Source of the DNA: Parerythrobacter_A sp963761775
Lineage (GTDB): Bacteria > Pseudomonadota > Alphaproteobacteria > Sphingomonadales > Sphingomonadaceae
NCBI GenBank assembly: GCA_963761775.1
Contig: CAVXIF010000009.1
Coordinates: 1-64,000, forward strand
Direction: 5' to 3'
DNA length: 64,000 nt
Made by a program: the position numbers and the translations under genes. Of this stretch, positions 1-9,694 are shown one piece after another. A model generated the notes under the pieces. It made no database searches and had not been told where the DNA came from. It saw nothing but the letters and a program-made list of their open reading frames with translations. Within the stretch, counting starts at the first letter, position 1. The number at the start of each line of letters is the position of its first letter.

Positions 1-356
1 GTGCCGACGGCGAAAGTGACGCCATCGGGCAGGTTCACCAGGATGGACTGGCCGTTATCGGCTTCGGTCACATCGACGCCCGAACCGGCGGTTTGCTCGC
101 GCAGTTCCTTGATCTGGCGGTCGTATTGCGCGCCGATGACAGCGCCGCCCGCGCCGCCGATACCCGCGCCGATGATGCGGCCCGTCTTGCCGCCGATCAG
201 GTCGCCCAGCAAGGCACCCAGTGCGCCGCCGCCAACGCCGCCGATGGCGGTGCGGGAGATTTTCTGTTCGCCGGTATTGGGGTCGGTCACGCAGCCCGAC
301 ACGGTGGCGAGCGAGAGCGCAGCGATGCTGGCGGTAATCATTCTGGACGTCTTCAT
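1..356 (-). CDS. Glycine-zipper outer-membrane lipoprotein (partial)
   Basis: The gene runs leftward off the window, leaving about 118 N-terminal residues. The start ATG is followed by a short basic stretch, a hydrophobic segment and a lipobox VSGC at residues 19-22, so the product should be a lipoprotein. Residues about 35-80 are Gly/Ala-rich (GGVGGGALGALLG, GAGIGGAGGAVIG), a pair of glycine-zipper segments. After that comes a charged stretch (YDRQIKELREQ). In sphingomonads this N-terminus usually precedes an OmpA-type peptidoglycan-binding domain, which would lie outside the window; that part is inference. It is divergent from the CNNM/CorC-like gene to its right. Confidence 0.7.
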   Translation of the reverse strand, partial: MKTSRMITASIAALSLATVSGCVTDPNTGEQKISRTAIGGVGGGALGALLGDLIGGKTGRIIGAGIGGAGGAVIGAQYDRQIKELREQTAGSGVDVTEADNGQSILVNLPDGVTFAVG

Positions 357-562
357 TATGCTTCCCCTTGAAATTTCTTCTGCTTCACGCAGCGGCCCAC
401 GGCCGGAATACCGCGACTTTCGCACGTGTCGGAGGTTATACGACTGAGCACACGGTCGCGTTCCTGAACGGGGCCGACAGCGCCGGTCTATTTTCGCCAA
501 GGTCCGTCTTGCGGCGAAGCACGGCGCTGGCACCGCGCCGCATTTCTGCTAGCAGCCATGCC

Positions 563-1882
563 GTGACACCGTTTCCCTGGACCGACATTGCCATCATCGG
601 CGCGCTGATCGTGCTGAACGGCGTTTTCGCCATGTCCGAACTCGCCATCGTATCGGCGCGCACCGGCGCGTTACAGTCGGCGGCGGATGACGGCAGCAAG
701 GGTGCCGAAACCGCCATCGCGCTTGCGGCGGACCCCGGCAAGTTCCTGTCCACGGTGCAGATCGGTATCACGCTGATCGGTATCATCGCCGGCGCCTATT
801 CGGGCGCGAGCCTGGGCGGGCCGGTGGGCGAGCGGCTGGCGCAAATTCCCGCGATCGCGCCCTATGCGCCGGAAGCCGGATTTTTCCTTGTCATCGCGCT
901 GACCACCTATTTCAGCCTGGTGGTGGGGGAACTTGTCCCCAAGCAGGTCGCCCTGCGCGCCGCGCAACCCATTGCGGTGGTCATGGCGCGCCCGATGGCG
1001 TTGCTGGCGAAAGTGGCGGCCCCGGTGGTCTGGCTGCTCGATACTTCGTCCGGCCTTCTTATTCGCCTGCTGGGTGTGCGCCCCTCCGGCCAGGACAATG
1101 TCACGGCGGAGGAACTGCACATGATCTTCGCCGAAGCAAGCCGCACCGGCGTGATCGAGGCGGAACAGAGCCAGATCCTGACCGGCGTGATGCGTCTTGC
1201 CGAACGCCCGGTGCGCGAGGTGATGACCCCGCGCACGCAGATCGACTGGGTGGAGGCCGATGCCGATGACGCGGCATTGCGGCAGATGATCGAAGACAGC
1301 CCGCACTCGCTGCTGCCCGTGGCCGAAGGGTCGCCTGACAACATGTTGGGCGTCGTGAAGGTGCGCGAAGTGCTGGCACTGATGATTGCGGGCAAACCGG
1401 TGTCGCTGCCCGCGCTGATGCGGCGCGCCGAGATAGTACCGGACCAGCTGGACGCGATGGACGCGCTGCGCGTCCTGCAGCGGTCCGAAGTGGCGATGGC
1501 GATGGTGCATGACGAATACGGCCATCTCGACGGTCTGATTACGCCGGTGGACCTGCTGACCGCGCTGGTCGGACAGTTCGAATCGGATCGTGACGAAGGC
1601 GATGCGCCACCGGTGACGCAGCGGCCCGATGGCGCGTTGCTGGTCTCGGGCGGCACCTCGGCAGAGGAACTCGCCGAGCGGCTGGGGCTGGATTACGGCG
1701 AAGAGCGCGAATTCGCGACCGTGGCGGGCTATGTCCTGTCGGTACTGAAATCGCTGCCGGTCGGCGGCGAATTTTTCGAGGAGCAGGGCTGGCGTTTCGA
1801 AGTGACCGAGATGGAGGGCCGCAAGATCGGCACCGTCGTGGTCACGAAGGTCGATGCCGCAGAACCGCTCCCCACAGGCTAG
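563..1882 (+). CDS. CNNM/CorC-family membrane protein (hemolysin family, DUF21-CBS-CorC)
   Basis: About 439 residues. An N-terminal DUF21/CNNM membrane domain (residues about 1-190, hydrophobic helices, signature VGELVPKQVALRAAQP) is followed by a CBS pair beginning near residue 215 (PVREVMTPRTQIDW, then HDEYGHLDGLITPVDLL). A C-terminal CorC_HlyC domain follows (LLVSGGTSAEELAERL, ATVAGYVLSVL). Family members are linked to magnesium/cobalt efflux or membrane stress; the 'hemolysin' label is historical. I chose the GTG at 563 because the frame upstream (to 368) reads as low-complexity sequence without family character, and 439 residues is the usual length. The ribosome-binding site is weak, so the start is uncertain. 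It ends 4 bases inside the convergent lipoprotein gene. Confidence 0.85.
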   Translation: MTPFPWTDIAIIGALIVLNGVFAMSELAIVSARTGALQSAADDGSKGAETAIALAADPGKFLSTVQIGITLIGIIAGAYSGASLGGPVGERLAQIPAIAPYAPEAGFFLVIALTTYFSLVVGELVPKQVALRAAQPIAVVMARPMALLAKVAAPVVWLLDTSSGLLIRLLGVRPSGQDNVTAEELHMIFAEASRTGVIEAEQSQILTGVMRLAERPVREVMTPRTQIDWVEADADDAALRQMIEDSPHSLLPVAEGSPDNMLGVVKVREVLALMIAGKPVSLPALMRRAEIVPDQLDAMDALRVLQRSEVAMAMVHDEYGHLDGLITPVDLLTALVGQFESDRDEGDAPPVTQRPDGALLVSGGTSAEELAERLGLDYGEEREFATVAGYVLSVLKSLPVGGEFFEEQGWRFEVTEMEGRKIGTVVVTKVDAAEPLPTG

Positions 1883-2292
1883 CCTGGATTGACGACGCTC
1901 GCATTGGCACCGTCGCCTTCGGGTGCGGCGATGATGTCGCGCGTTACCGCACCCTTTGCCACCGTATTGGTTTGCGGATCGCCGATGGCCGAGCGGATGC
2001 CCGGTGCCGCCGCGCCGGCACGGTCGAGCGCGCTGGTCTCCACCTGGCTGCGCGGTGCGGTGCCGCCGAACAGCGCTTCCAGCGCCTGCTCGCTCGCGGT
2101 GCCTTCGGCAGGGCGCGGTGCGCCCGGCGCGGGTGGCACGAGATTGAAATCGGGCGGGACCACCAGCGGGGCCTGCCGCTGCACCGCCATTTCGTCGGGA
2201 CGGTCGCGGCCAAGGATGCCGCCGCCGCTGCCACACGCAGCCAGCATGGCGCTGGCACCGGCGAGAAGAACGAGATTGGTCGAAAGTCGCAT
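1879..2292 (-). CDS. DUF3035-type lipoprotein (BamF-like)
   Basis: A 137-residue lipoprotein. The signal peptide ends in a clear lipobox (AMLAAC, Cys at residue 20). The mature part starts Gly-rich, then carries RPDEMAVQRQAPLVVPPDF, a stretch typical of the alphaproteobacterial DUF3035 family. I recall that some members are annotated as beta-barrel assembly subunit BamF; that function is not shown by this sequence. It lies 11 bases after lspA, which makes the signal peptidase for such lipoproteins, and probably shares its transcript with ileS-lspA. Confidence 0.7.
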   Translation of the reverse strand: MRLSTNLVLLAGASAMLAACGSGGGILGRDRPDEMAVQRQAPLVVPPDFNLVPPAPGAPRPAEGTASEQALEALFGGTAPRSQVETSALDRAGAAAPGIRSAIGDPQTNTVAKGAVTRDIIAAPEGDGANASVVNPG

Positions 2293-2303
2293 GGAGTAGC
2301 CTC

Positions 2304-2819
2304 TCAGGCAGGTTCGGCGGACGTGTCCGTATCGTCGGCCTTATCGCGGACGAACAGCGCGCGGGCAAGAATGATGACGACGCCGATGGTAATGGCGGCA
2401 TCGGCGACGTTAAAGATCAGGAACGGGCGGAACGTGCCGATATGCAGGTCTGCATAGTCGAGCACATAGCCGAAGCGGTAGCGATCCACGATATTGCCCA
2501 GCGCTCCACCAAGGATGAAGGAGAGGCCGAGAATATCGCCGAACACCCGCTCGCGCAGCATCCACACGAACACTACGCCCGCGATAACGGCAGTGACCAG
2601 CACCAGACCCCAGCGCATTTCCGGACTGGTCGCTTCGAACATGCCCATCGACACGCCGAAATTATGCACGCGCGTCAGGTCGAAAAACGGCAGCAGCTCG
2701 ATATTGTCATACAGCTTCATGCCCAGATCGACATCGACGATGCGCTTCACCCATTGATCGACCACGAAGATCACGGCGGCGACAACGAGGCCGATGATGC
2801 GCGCCCTGGACGGCTTCAC
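2304..2819 (-). CDS. lspA: Lipoprotein signal peptidase II
   Basis: A 171-residue inner-membrane aspartyl protease that cleaves prolipoprotein signal peptides. Four hydrophobic segments are visible. The two catalytic motifs are present: GALGNIVDR and FNVADAAITIG, each with its conserved Asp. The start is a GTG that overlaps the ileS stop as GTGA, so translation is probably coupled to ileS, the usual ileS-lspA arrangement. An upstream in-frame extension to 2921 overlaps the ileS zinc-binding end and was rejected. The charged C-terminal tail (RDKADDTDTSAEPA) is unremarkable. Confidence 0.93.
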   Translation of the reverse strand: MKPSRARIIGLVVAAVIFVVDQWVKRIVDVDLGMKLYDNIELLPFFDLTRVHNFGVSMGMFEATSPEMRWGLVLVTAVIAGVVFVWMLRERVFGDILGLSFILGGALGNIVDRYRFGYVLDYADLHIGTFRPFLIFNVADAAITIGVVIILARALFVRDKADDTDTSAEPA

Positions 2820-5805
2820 GACACGACTTCCGCATCCAGCGCAGTCACCACATCGTCGCAGCGACCGCACAGCGCGCCGTCCTGCGCCACATCGGGCAGC
2901 AGCCGCCAGCAGCGGCCGCATTTGTGGTTGGCGGTGCGGGTAACGGTCACCGCGTCGCTATCGGTGCGGGTGACTGACGCGGCGATGAACAGTTCGGCGA
3001 GGGCTTCGTCGCTGAACCCGTCGGGCACGGCGGCGGCGGGAACGGTTACGTCGGCTTCGAGGCCGGAGCGGATAGTCTTGTCGCGCCGCAACGGCTCGAT
3101 GGCCTCCATCACGCGCTCGCGCAAGGCACGCAACGCCGCCCAGCGCCCGGTATCGGCGGGCACGGCGGGAATGCCCGGCCATTCGAGCAGATGGACGCTG
3201 CCGCCCTGCTCGCCGTCTTCGGGGTAGCGCGTCTGCCACACTTCCTCGGCAGTGAAGACCAGCACCGGCGCGGTGTAGCGCACGAGCGCGTGGAACAGGA
3301 TATCGAGCACTGTGCGATAGGCATTGCGCGGCCCGCTGTCCGTGCCGTCGCAATAGAGCGTGTCCTTGCGGATATCGAAGAAGAAAGCGGAGAGGTCCTC
3401 GTTGCAGAAATCCACCAGCAGCCGGGTGTAGGCGTTGAAGTCGAATGCCTCCACGGCGGTGCGTAGCTTGCCATCGAGCTCGCCAAGCAGCGACAGGACG
3501 TAGACCTCCAGTTCCGGAATTTCGGTCGCATCGCCCATGTCGCCGACATAGCCGTCCAGCGCGCCGAGCAGGTAGCGGAAGGTGTTGCGCAGGCGGCGAT
3601 ACTGGTCGCCGACGCCTTTCAGGATCTCGTCGCCGATGCGGTGGTCTTCGGTGAAATCGACGCTCAGCGCCCACAGCCGGATGATATCCGCGCCATATTG
3701 CTCCATCACCTTCAAGGGGATCGACGGTGTTGCCGAGCGATTTGGACATCTTGCGTCCTGCCGCGTCCATCGTGAAACCGTGGGTCAGCACCGCCTTGTA
3801 CGGCGCACGGCCGCGCGTGCCGCAGCTTTCCAGCAGGCTCGACTGGAACCAGCCGCGATGCTGGTCGCTGCCTTCCAGATAGAGGTCGGCTGGGCTGGAA
3901 AGTTCGGGCCATTCGTCCGATTCCAGCACGAAGGCATGGGTGCTGCCGCTGTCGAACCAGACATCGAGGATGTCGGTGACCATTTCGTAATCGTCGGGAT
4001 TGCGCTGCTTTCCATCGGCATCCTCGCCGAGAAACTCCGCCGCAGCGCCCGCATGCCAGGCATCCACGGTGCCTTCGGAAATGGCTTGCTGGATGCGCGC
4101 ATTGACCGCCGGATCGACCAGCAGTTCGCCGGACGTGCGATGCACGAACAGTGCCAGCGGCACGCCCCATGCCCGCTGGCGGCTGACCAGCCAGTCCGGG
4201 CGACCTTCGACCATGCGAGCGCAGCCGGTTGCGGCCTTTTTCGGGGATGAAGCGCGTGGCTTCGATTTCGGACAGGGCGATGTCTCGCAAGGTTTGTTCG
4301 CCAAGCCGCAAAGTCCGTTCGTGCTGAGCTTGTCGAAGCATTGCACTTTCTTCTGCGCCGTCGGGAGAAGTGGAGGACAGTCCTTCGACAAGCTCAGGAC
4401 GAACGGAGGGGGGGGTGGCCCGTAAGTTTCTCATCAATGCGCAATGAACCATTGCGGCGTGCAGCGATAGACGACCTTCGCCTTGGACCGCCACGAATGC
4501 GGGTAGCTGTGCCTGTAATCCGCGCTTGCGCTCAGCAGCGCGCCCGCGTCGCGCAGGTCGGAGCAGATCGGCCCGTCGGGCGCGTTGAAGGGCTTGTTGA
4601 TGACGCTGCGGCGGCGGTCATCGTCTCCGCCCAGCCACGCCCAGTCGTCGCGATAGCGCCCGTTCGCCTGCGACCGCGAAGACCGGTTCGATGCCATTCG
4701 CCTTGCACAGCGCGAAATCGTCCTCGCCGTGGTCGGGCGACATGTGGACGATGCCGGTGCCGCTGTCCGTGGTGACGAAATCGCCCGCAAGCATCGGGCG
4801 CGGCTTGGCGTAGAAACCGCCGAGATGGTGCATCGGGTGGCGGACAATGGTTCCGGCTAGGTCGGAGCCTTTGCCCCGCCAGCCACCGGCGTTAAGAGCG
4901 GCGCTATCGTTGCCTTCAGAGACTCGCATGAAGAACGCATCGACGAGCTCTTCAGCGACGAGATATCTGCTCCCGTCCGCCGTGTCCTTCATCAATGTGT
5001 ATTCAATGTCAGGCCCATAAGCGAGCGCCTGGTTCACCGGGATCGTCCACGGCGTCGTCGTCCAGATCACCGCGTGCGCGCCCACCAGCTCCTCGATCGG
5101 CGAGGCGACAATCTCGAACGCCACGTCGATCTGCGGGCTGTCGGTCAGGTCCTGGTATTCGACCTCGGCATCGGCCAGCGCGGTTTCCTCCACCGGGCTC
5201 CACATCACCGGCTTCGCGCCGCGATAGAGCTGTCCGGTCTCGGCAAACTTGTGCAGTTCCGCGACGATGGCGGCTTCGGCTTCGGGGCGCATGGTGAGGT
5301 AGGGCTTGTCCCACCGGCCCTGGATGCCGAGGCGTTGCAGCTGCTCCGACTGCACCTCCACCCACTTCGCGGCATAGTCGCGGCATTCGGCGCGGAATTC
5401 GGCCGGCGGCACGTCCTTCTTGTCGCGCTTCTTCTTGCGGTAGGCTTCCTCCACCTTCCACTCGATCGGCAGGCCGTGGCAATCCCAGCCCGGCACATAG
5501 GGCGCATCCTTGCCCAGCAGCGTCTGCGTGCGGCACACCATGTCCTTCAGCACATGGTTCAGCGCGTGGCCGACATGGATCGCGCCATTGGCGTAGGGCG
5601 GGCCGTCGTGAAGGATGAATTTTTCGCGTCCCGCACGTTCCTCGCGCAGCTTTTCGTAGAGGCCGATCTCTTCCCAGCGCGCCAGAATGCCGGGTTCCTT
5701 CTGCGGCAGCCCGGCCTTCATCGGGAAGGCGGTTTTCGGCAGGAACACGGTGTCCTTGTAGTCGCGGGTGTCGGCGGGCGCGCCGGTTGGGGGAGTATCG
5801 GTCAT
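2816..5805 (-). CDS. ileS: Isoleucyl-tRNA synthetase, frame broken about four times and carrying a palindromic repeat insert
   Basis: Charges tRNA-Ile in the cytosol. The class I signature HVGH (in YANGAIHVGHALN) lies near residue 80, KMSKS (GRKMSKSLGN) follows later, and the C-terminal zinc cysteines (CGRCW ... CGRC) end the protein. The reading frame breaks near 4674, 4411-4435, 4216 and 3715. At each site one added or removed base rejoins conserved sequence; for example PLKVMEQYGAD resumes after one extra base near 3715. As the enzyme is essential, I infer sequencing errors rather than a pseudogene. Between WFIA and LRDIALSEIEATRF lies an insert of roughly 35 residues built from an inverted repeat (4317-4404). 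An intact second ileS elsewhere would change this view. Confidence 0.88.
4317..4404. repeat. REP-like inverted repeat inside ileS
   Basis: Two 24-base arms, GTTCGTGCTGAGCTTGTCGA-AGCA at 4317-4340 and the reverse complement of GTTCGTCCTGAGCTTGTCGA-AGGA at 4381-4404, match at 22 of 24 positions and flank a 40-base spacer. This motif is a familiar dispersed palindromic repeat in sphingomonad genomes, normally between genes; that is from memory. Here it sits in coding sequence and reads through as an in-frame peptide (RPELVEG ... LRQAQHERT) joined to the downstream ileS frame. It is the only copy I noticed in the window. Confidence 0.8.
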
Positions 5806-5851
5806 GACGGCTGCGCGATTACGGCATTCGCCAAGCGCGTCAAAGCGCGAA

Positions 5852-6604
5852 TTAACTCGCGTTCCAACTGCCCCGCTTCAGCTTCCCCGTTTCAGGCGGC
5901 GCGACTTGAAACGCATAACGCGCGGCCTTGGCAACATCGCGCTGGAACTGCGAATTGACGATGCCGCCGACCGCCGAGCCGACCACCGGCACAATCATGC
6001 CCGCGCGGCTGCGGAACGAGGCGAAGGCGATGGCGCGCGACACCCGTTCCACCGCCTGATCGACCAGCGGTTCGATATCCTTGCCCGTTACGGCGATCAG
6101 TGCGCCGGTGTCGTCGATCCCCGCTTCCAGCGCGTCCAGTCGCGCGTTCTTCTCGTCCCGGTCGTCAAGCGCTGCTATCTCAAGGACTTGCAGGCGGAAC
6201 ATGCGCTCGGTCGGGCCGTCCCCGTCGAACCCGAATGCGCGCCCGGTATCGCGGATCAACCGCAACGCGACCGCGATCGTGGCGGGAATGTCCGCGCTCA
6301 TCGTCATCGCGCCGCCCAGACCCGCCGCCGCGCCGGTAGAGGCGCTGATGCCGCGTGCCACCCGTTCGGCCCGCCTCGCCGCCTTGCGCGCCGCGTCCAT
6401 GTCGGCCGGGTCGTGGTCGAAAGACAGCAGGTTCGCCTGTCCGGTTGCCTTGTCGAGCCCTTTCAAGACCCCTTCCATCAGGCCACGCGGCACGACGCTG
6501 GCGATGGCCTTGCCGAACGGGTTGGTCAGGCGTTCGATACCGCGCCCCAGGAAGGACGGGCGGGAACTGCGATAGGCGGTCTGTTCGGCGGCGAGGGTTT
6601 TCAT
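5852..6604 (-). CDS. EcsC family protein
   Basis: A 250-residue protein resembling the EcsC family (named from the Bacillus ecsABC locus, exact function unknown). Visible landmarks are GLGGAMTMSADIPATIAVALRLI near the middle, a helix-rich centre (LEIAALDDRDEKNARLDALEAG) and a hydrophobic Gly-rich segment near the end (MIVPVVGSAVGGIVNSQF), which are typical of the family. It lies between ileS and ribF in the same direction, with gaps of 46 and 78 bases, so it may have its own transcript. No enzymatic motif is visible. Confidence 0.75.
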   Translation of the reverse strand: MKTLAAEQTAYRSSRPSFLGRGIERLTNPFGKAIASVVPRGLMEGVLKGLDKATGQANLLSFDHDPADMDAARKAARRAERVARGISASTGAAAGLGGAMTMSADIPATIAVALRLIRDTGRAFGFDGDGPTERMFRLQVLEIAALDDRDEKNARLDALEAGIDDTGALIAVTGKDIEPLVDQAVERVSRAIAFASFRSRAGMIVPVVGSAVGGIVNSQFQRDVAKAARYAFQVAPPETGKLKRGSWNAS

Positions 6605-6682
6605 GTGAAGCGCTTTCGTTGCAAGTTGGCTTTCCCCTTCAACCGGCGCGGACCGTCCGACGTTCCCGTGTCTGGCCCCACG

Positions 6683-7609
6683 TCAGGCGAGCAGCCGCCG
6701 CGCCTCTTCGCAATCCGCCGCCATCTGCGCCATCAGCGCGTCCATCGTGTCGAATTTCGCTTCGGGCCGCAGGAAGTGGTGGAACGCGACTTCGATTTCC
6801 TGTCCGTACAGATCGCCATCGAAATCGAAGAAATAGGGTTCGAGCAATTCCTTGGGCGGTTCGAATTGCGGGCGGATGCCGACATTGGCCGCGCCATCCA
6901 GCACTTGCCCCGTCGCCAGCACGCGCCCGGTCACGGCGTAGATGCCATAGCGGGGGCGCAGATAGCCTTCCAGCGACAGGTTGGCAGTGGGGTAGCCGAT
7001 GGTGCGTCCGCGCTTGTCGCCATGCTCGACCACGCCGCGCACCGCAAAGGGCCGCGTCAGCAACGCCGCCGCCGCCTGCGGATCGCCGTCGCGCAGGGCA
7101 TCGCGGATGCGGCTGGAGGACACGACGGCATCCGCATCGCCGACCGGCGCGACGGTGCGCGCCTCGATGCCGTGTGCCGCACCGATCTCTCGCAGCACGT
7201 CCGCATTGCCGCCGCGCGCCTTGCCGAAGGTAAAGTCCCCGCCCGTCACCACGCCCGCTACGCCGAGCCGGTCCGCCAGTAAGTCCACCACGAAATCGTG
7301 CGCCGTCATCTGTGCCAGCGCCGCGTCGAAATGGAACACCAGCATCGCGGTGGCCCCTGCGGCCAGATACAGGTCCTGCCGCTGTTCCAGCGTGGTCAGG
7401 CGGAAGGGCGGGGTGTCGGGTTTGAAATGGCGCACCGGGTGCGGATCGAAGGTCGCGACGATGGCCGGTCGCCCCGTTTCCCGCGCCCACCGGATCGCTT
7501 CGCCCGCTACGGCCTGATGGCCGATATGGAACCCGTCGAAATTGCCCAGCGCCACGATTGCGCCACGCAACGGCTCCGGCATCCGCTCGCGATGGTCGAG
7601 CCACCTCAT
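6683..7609 (-). CDS. ribF: Bifunctional riboflavin kinase / FAD synthetase
   Basis: A 308-residue enzyme making FMN and then FAD from riboflavin. The N-terminal nucleotidyltransferase half has GNFDGFHIGHQAV (the HxGH-type site) near residue 24. The C-terminal kinase half has GRTIGYPTANLSLEGYLRPRYGIYAV near residue 185, with the PTAN motif. Length and order are standard. The ATG overlaps the stop of folA as ATGA, so the two are translationally coupled. Confidence 0.95.
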   Translation of the reverse strand: MRWLDHRERMPEPLRGAIVALGNFDGFHIGHQAVAGEAIRWARETGRPAIVATFDPHPVRHFKPDTPPFRLTTLEQRQDLYLAAGATAMLVFHFDAALAQMTAHDFVVDLLADRLGVAGVVTGGDFTFGKARGGNADVLREIGAAHGIEARTVAPVGDADAVVSSSRIRDALRDGDPQAAAALLTRPFAVRGVVEHGDKRGRTIGYPTANLSLEGYLRPRYGIYAVTGRVLATGQVLDGAANVGIRPQFEPPKELLEPYFFDFDGDLYGQEIEVAFHHFLRPEAKFDTMDALMAQMAADCEEARRLLA

Positions 7610-8121
7610 TGTGGAGCGGCGGCGCGGTTGCGAATCAACGTGACGAAGGAGAAGGCGGGTCTTTCTCCGTCGGCTTCGTGCTTATCGCGCGCCACCTCGT
7701 CCCATTCCGCACTAAGGGGCTCCATATGGACATCGCCCTCATAGTCCGCATGAATCTCGGTCAATTCGATGCGCGTGGCAAGCGGGCGGAAGGCGTCGAA
7801 CACCGCTGCACCGCCGATAATCGCGACCTCGCTTCCGGAGGGTTTGCCTTGCGCTGCCAGTGCCAGCGCCTCTTCCGGCGAGTTGACGACCTCGGCTCCG
7901 GACGCGGACCAGTCCGGCTGGCGAGTCAACACGATATGGCGCCGTTCCGGCAACAGTCCGGGCAGGCTTTCGAACGTCTTGCGCCCCATGATCATCGGCT
8001 TGCCGAGGGTGTGCGCCTTGAAGTGCCTGAGGTCCGCCGGGATATGCCACGGCAGCGTGCCGTCCTGCCCGATAGTTCCGTTGGCGGCGCGGGCATAGAC
8101 CATGACGACGACCGGCTTCAC
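7606..8121 (-). CDS. folA: Dihydrofolate reductase
   Basis: A 171-residue enzyme reducing dihydrofolate with NADPH. The N-terminus has the substrate-site signature GTIGQDGTLPWHIPADLRHFK, followed by the NADPH-binding stretch MIMGRKTFESLPG; later come SGSEVAIIGGAAVF and EIHADYEGDVHME. The start is a GTG overlapping the purK stop as GTGA. It sits in a coupled string purE-purK-folA-ribF serving one-carbon, purine and cofactor synthesis. Confidence 0.94.
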   Translation of the reverse strand: MKPVVVMVYARAANGTIGQDGTLPWHIPADLRHFKAHTLGKPMIMGRKTFESLPGLLPERRHIVLTRQPDWSASGAEVVNSPEEALALAAQGKPSGSEVAIIGGAAVFDAFRPLATRIELTEIHADYEGDVHMEPLSAEWDEVARDKHEADGERPAFSFVTLIRNRAAAPQ

Positions 8122-9200
8122 GATGTTTCCCGTGAAACATCCACCCGCGTGACATGCCCCATCTTGCGCCCGTTGCGCGCGGTGCCCTTGCCATACAGGT
8201 GCAGGTGCGCGGCAGGGTCGGCAAGGTGATCGAACGCCTGGTGCGCGGCGCGTCCGACGATATTTTGCATCTCGATGGTGTCATGCCGCGTCGCCGTATC
8301 GCCCAGCGGCAGGCCGCAAATGGCGCGGATGTGGTTTTCGAACTGGCTGGTGATGGCCGCTTCGATTGTCCAGTGCCCCGAATTATGGACGCGCGGCGCC
8401 ATCTCGTTGAAGACCGGCCCCTGCGCCGTCGCGAAGAATTCGCACGTCAGCACGCCGACATATTTCATCGCATCCGACACCTGCCGTGCCAGCTCGCGTG
8501 CTTCGTTCACCTGTTCCGTCACGCGGCGGTGCGGCGGCAGGATGGAGGTCGTCAGCATTCCGTCCTCGTGCCGGTTTTGCGGGCTGTCCCAGAACCGGAT
8601 ATCGCCATCGCGCCCGCGTACGAGAATCACCGAGAACTCCGCATCGAATTCGACCATTGCTTCGTACACGCATTCGCCGCCCGACAGGCTCAGCCCTTCC
8701 GCCTCGCGTGCATCGCGCACCCGCCACTGGCCCTTGCCGTCATAGCCGTCGCGTCGGGTTTTCAGAATACCGGGCGTGCCGATACGGTCCAAAGCGTCCA
8801 TAAGGTCCGAGCGCATCGCAACACCGGCATGGCGCGCAGTCTGCCCGCCAAGGCTGGTAACGAAGCGTTTTTCCGCCAACCGGTCCTGCGCGGTTTCAAG
8901 CGCAAGCGGCGGGGCGGCGAGACGCCCTTCGAGCGGGGCCAGCGCGGACACCGGTACATTCTCGAATTCCCAAGTGACGACGTCGCACGCCTTGGCGAAG
9001 GTTGCCATCGCGGAGGGATCGTCCCATGCGCCGATGACGTAATCCGCGCAGACATTGGCGCAGGCGCTTTGCCGGTCAGGTGCATAGGCAATGCAGCGAT
9101 AGCCCAGTTGCGCGGCGGCCAGCGCCAGCATCCGGCCAAGCTGGCCGCCGCCCAGAATACCGATGGTCGAACCCGGCTTGAGAGGCGCGGTGGCGCTCAT
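8118..9200 (-). CDS. purK: N5-carboxyaminoimidazole ribonucleotide synthase
   Basis: A 360-residue ATP-grasp enzyme of de novo purine synthesis that carboxylates AIR. It opens with GSTIGILGGGQLGRMLALAA, followed by ATP-grasp features (ILKTRRDGYDGKGQWRV, FDAEFSVILVRG, FFATAQGPVFNEMAPRVHNSGHW). I chose the ATG at 9200, which overlaps the purE stop as ATGA; the 15 residues upstream in frame are not family-like. Its product is used by PurE, encoded immediately upstream. Confidence 0.95.
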   Translation of the reverse strand: MSATAPLKPGSTIGILGGGQLGRMLALAAAQLGYRCIAYAPDRQSACANVCADYVIGAWDDPSAMATFAKACDVVTWEFENVPVSALAPLEGRLAAPPLALETAQDRLAEKRFVTSLGGQTARHAGVAMRSDLMDALDRIGTPGILKTRRDGYDGKGQWRVRDAREAEGLSLSGGECVYEAMVEFDAEFSVILVRGRDGDIRFWDSPQNRHEDGMLTTSILPPHRRVTEQVNEARELARQVSDAMKYVGVLTCEFFATAQGPVFNEMAPRVHNSGHWTIEAAITSQFENHIRAICGLPLGDTATRHDTIEMQNIVGRAAHQAFDHLADPAAHLHLYGKGTARNGRKMGHVTRVDVSRETS

Positions 9201-9694
9201 TCCGTCGGTTTCAGCGCCACGGCATCGCGCCGCGCCGCGCGCCACGCGATCAGCCGCTGTTCCAGCGCGCTGTCGGACAGGGCAAGGATCGCGGCGGCAT
9301 AAAGCCCCGCATTGGTCGCGCCCGCTTCACCTATGGCGAAGGTAGCGGTCGGCACACCGGCGGGCATCTGGACAATGGACAGCAGGCTGTCCTGGCCGTT
9401 CAGCGCCCTGGACTGCACCGGCACGCCCAGCACCGGCAGATGCGTCAGCGCGGAGAGCATACCGGGCAAATGCGCCGCCCCGCCAGCACCCGCGATGATC
9501 AGCTTGAAACCGTCCCCCGCCGCGCCCTTGCCGAATGCCACCATCCGGTCGGGCGTGCGGTGGGCGGAAACGATGCGCGCATCATGGGCGACGCCCAGCT
9601 CGTCCAGCACCGTTGCCGCATGCGCCATCGTCGGCCAGTCGGACTGGCTGCCCATGACAATCGCGACGGGTGGAGGGACGACAATCTCAGCCAT
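9197..9694 (-). CDS. purE: N5-carboxyaminoimidazole ribonucleotide mutase
   Basis: A 165-residue class I PurE that moves the carboxyl group of N5-CAIR to make CAIR. Landmarks: IVMGSQSDWPTM near residue 14, the active-site SAHRTPDRM, IIAGAGGAAHLPGMLSALT, and the PVQSRALNGQDSLLSIVQMPAGVPTA region given here in shortened form (PVQSRALNG ... MPAGVPT). Its stop overlaps the purK start; its own start overlaps the end of gpmA by 8 bases. Confidence 0.95.
   Translation of the reverse strand: MAEIVVPPPVAIVMGSQSDWPTMAHAATVLDELGVAHDARIVSAHRTPDRMVAFGKGAAGDGFKLIIAGAGGAAHLPGMLSALTHLPVLGVPVQSRALNGQDSLLSIVQMPAGVPTATFAIGEAGATNAGLYAAAILALSDSALEQRLIAWRAARRDAVALKPTE

Noticed and set aside
671..2401. A 576-residue open frame antisense to the CNNM/CorC-like, lipoprotein and lspA genes
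   Set aside because: Its composition is Arg/His/Gln-rich shadow sequence, it crosses several real genes with recognised motifs on the other frames, and it shows no domain.
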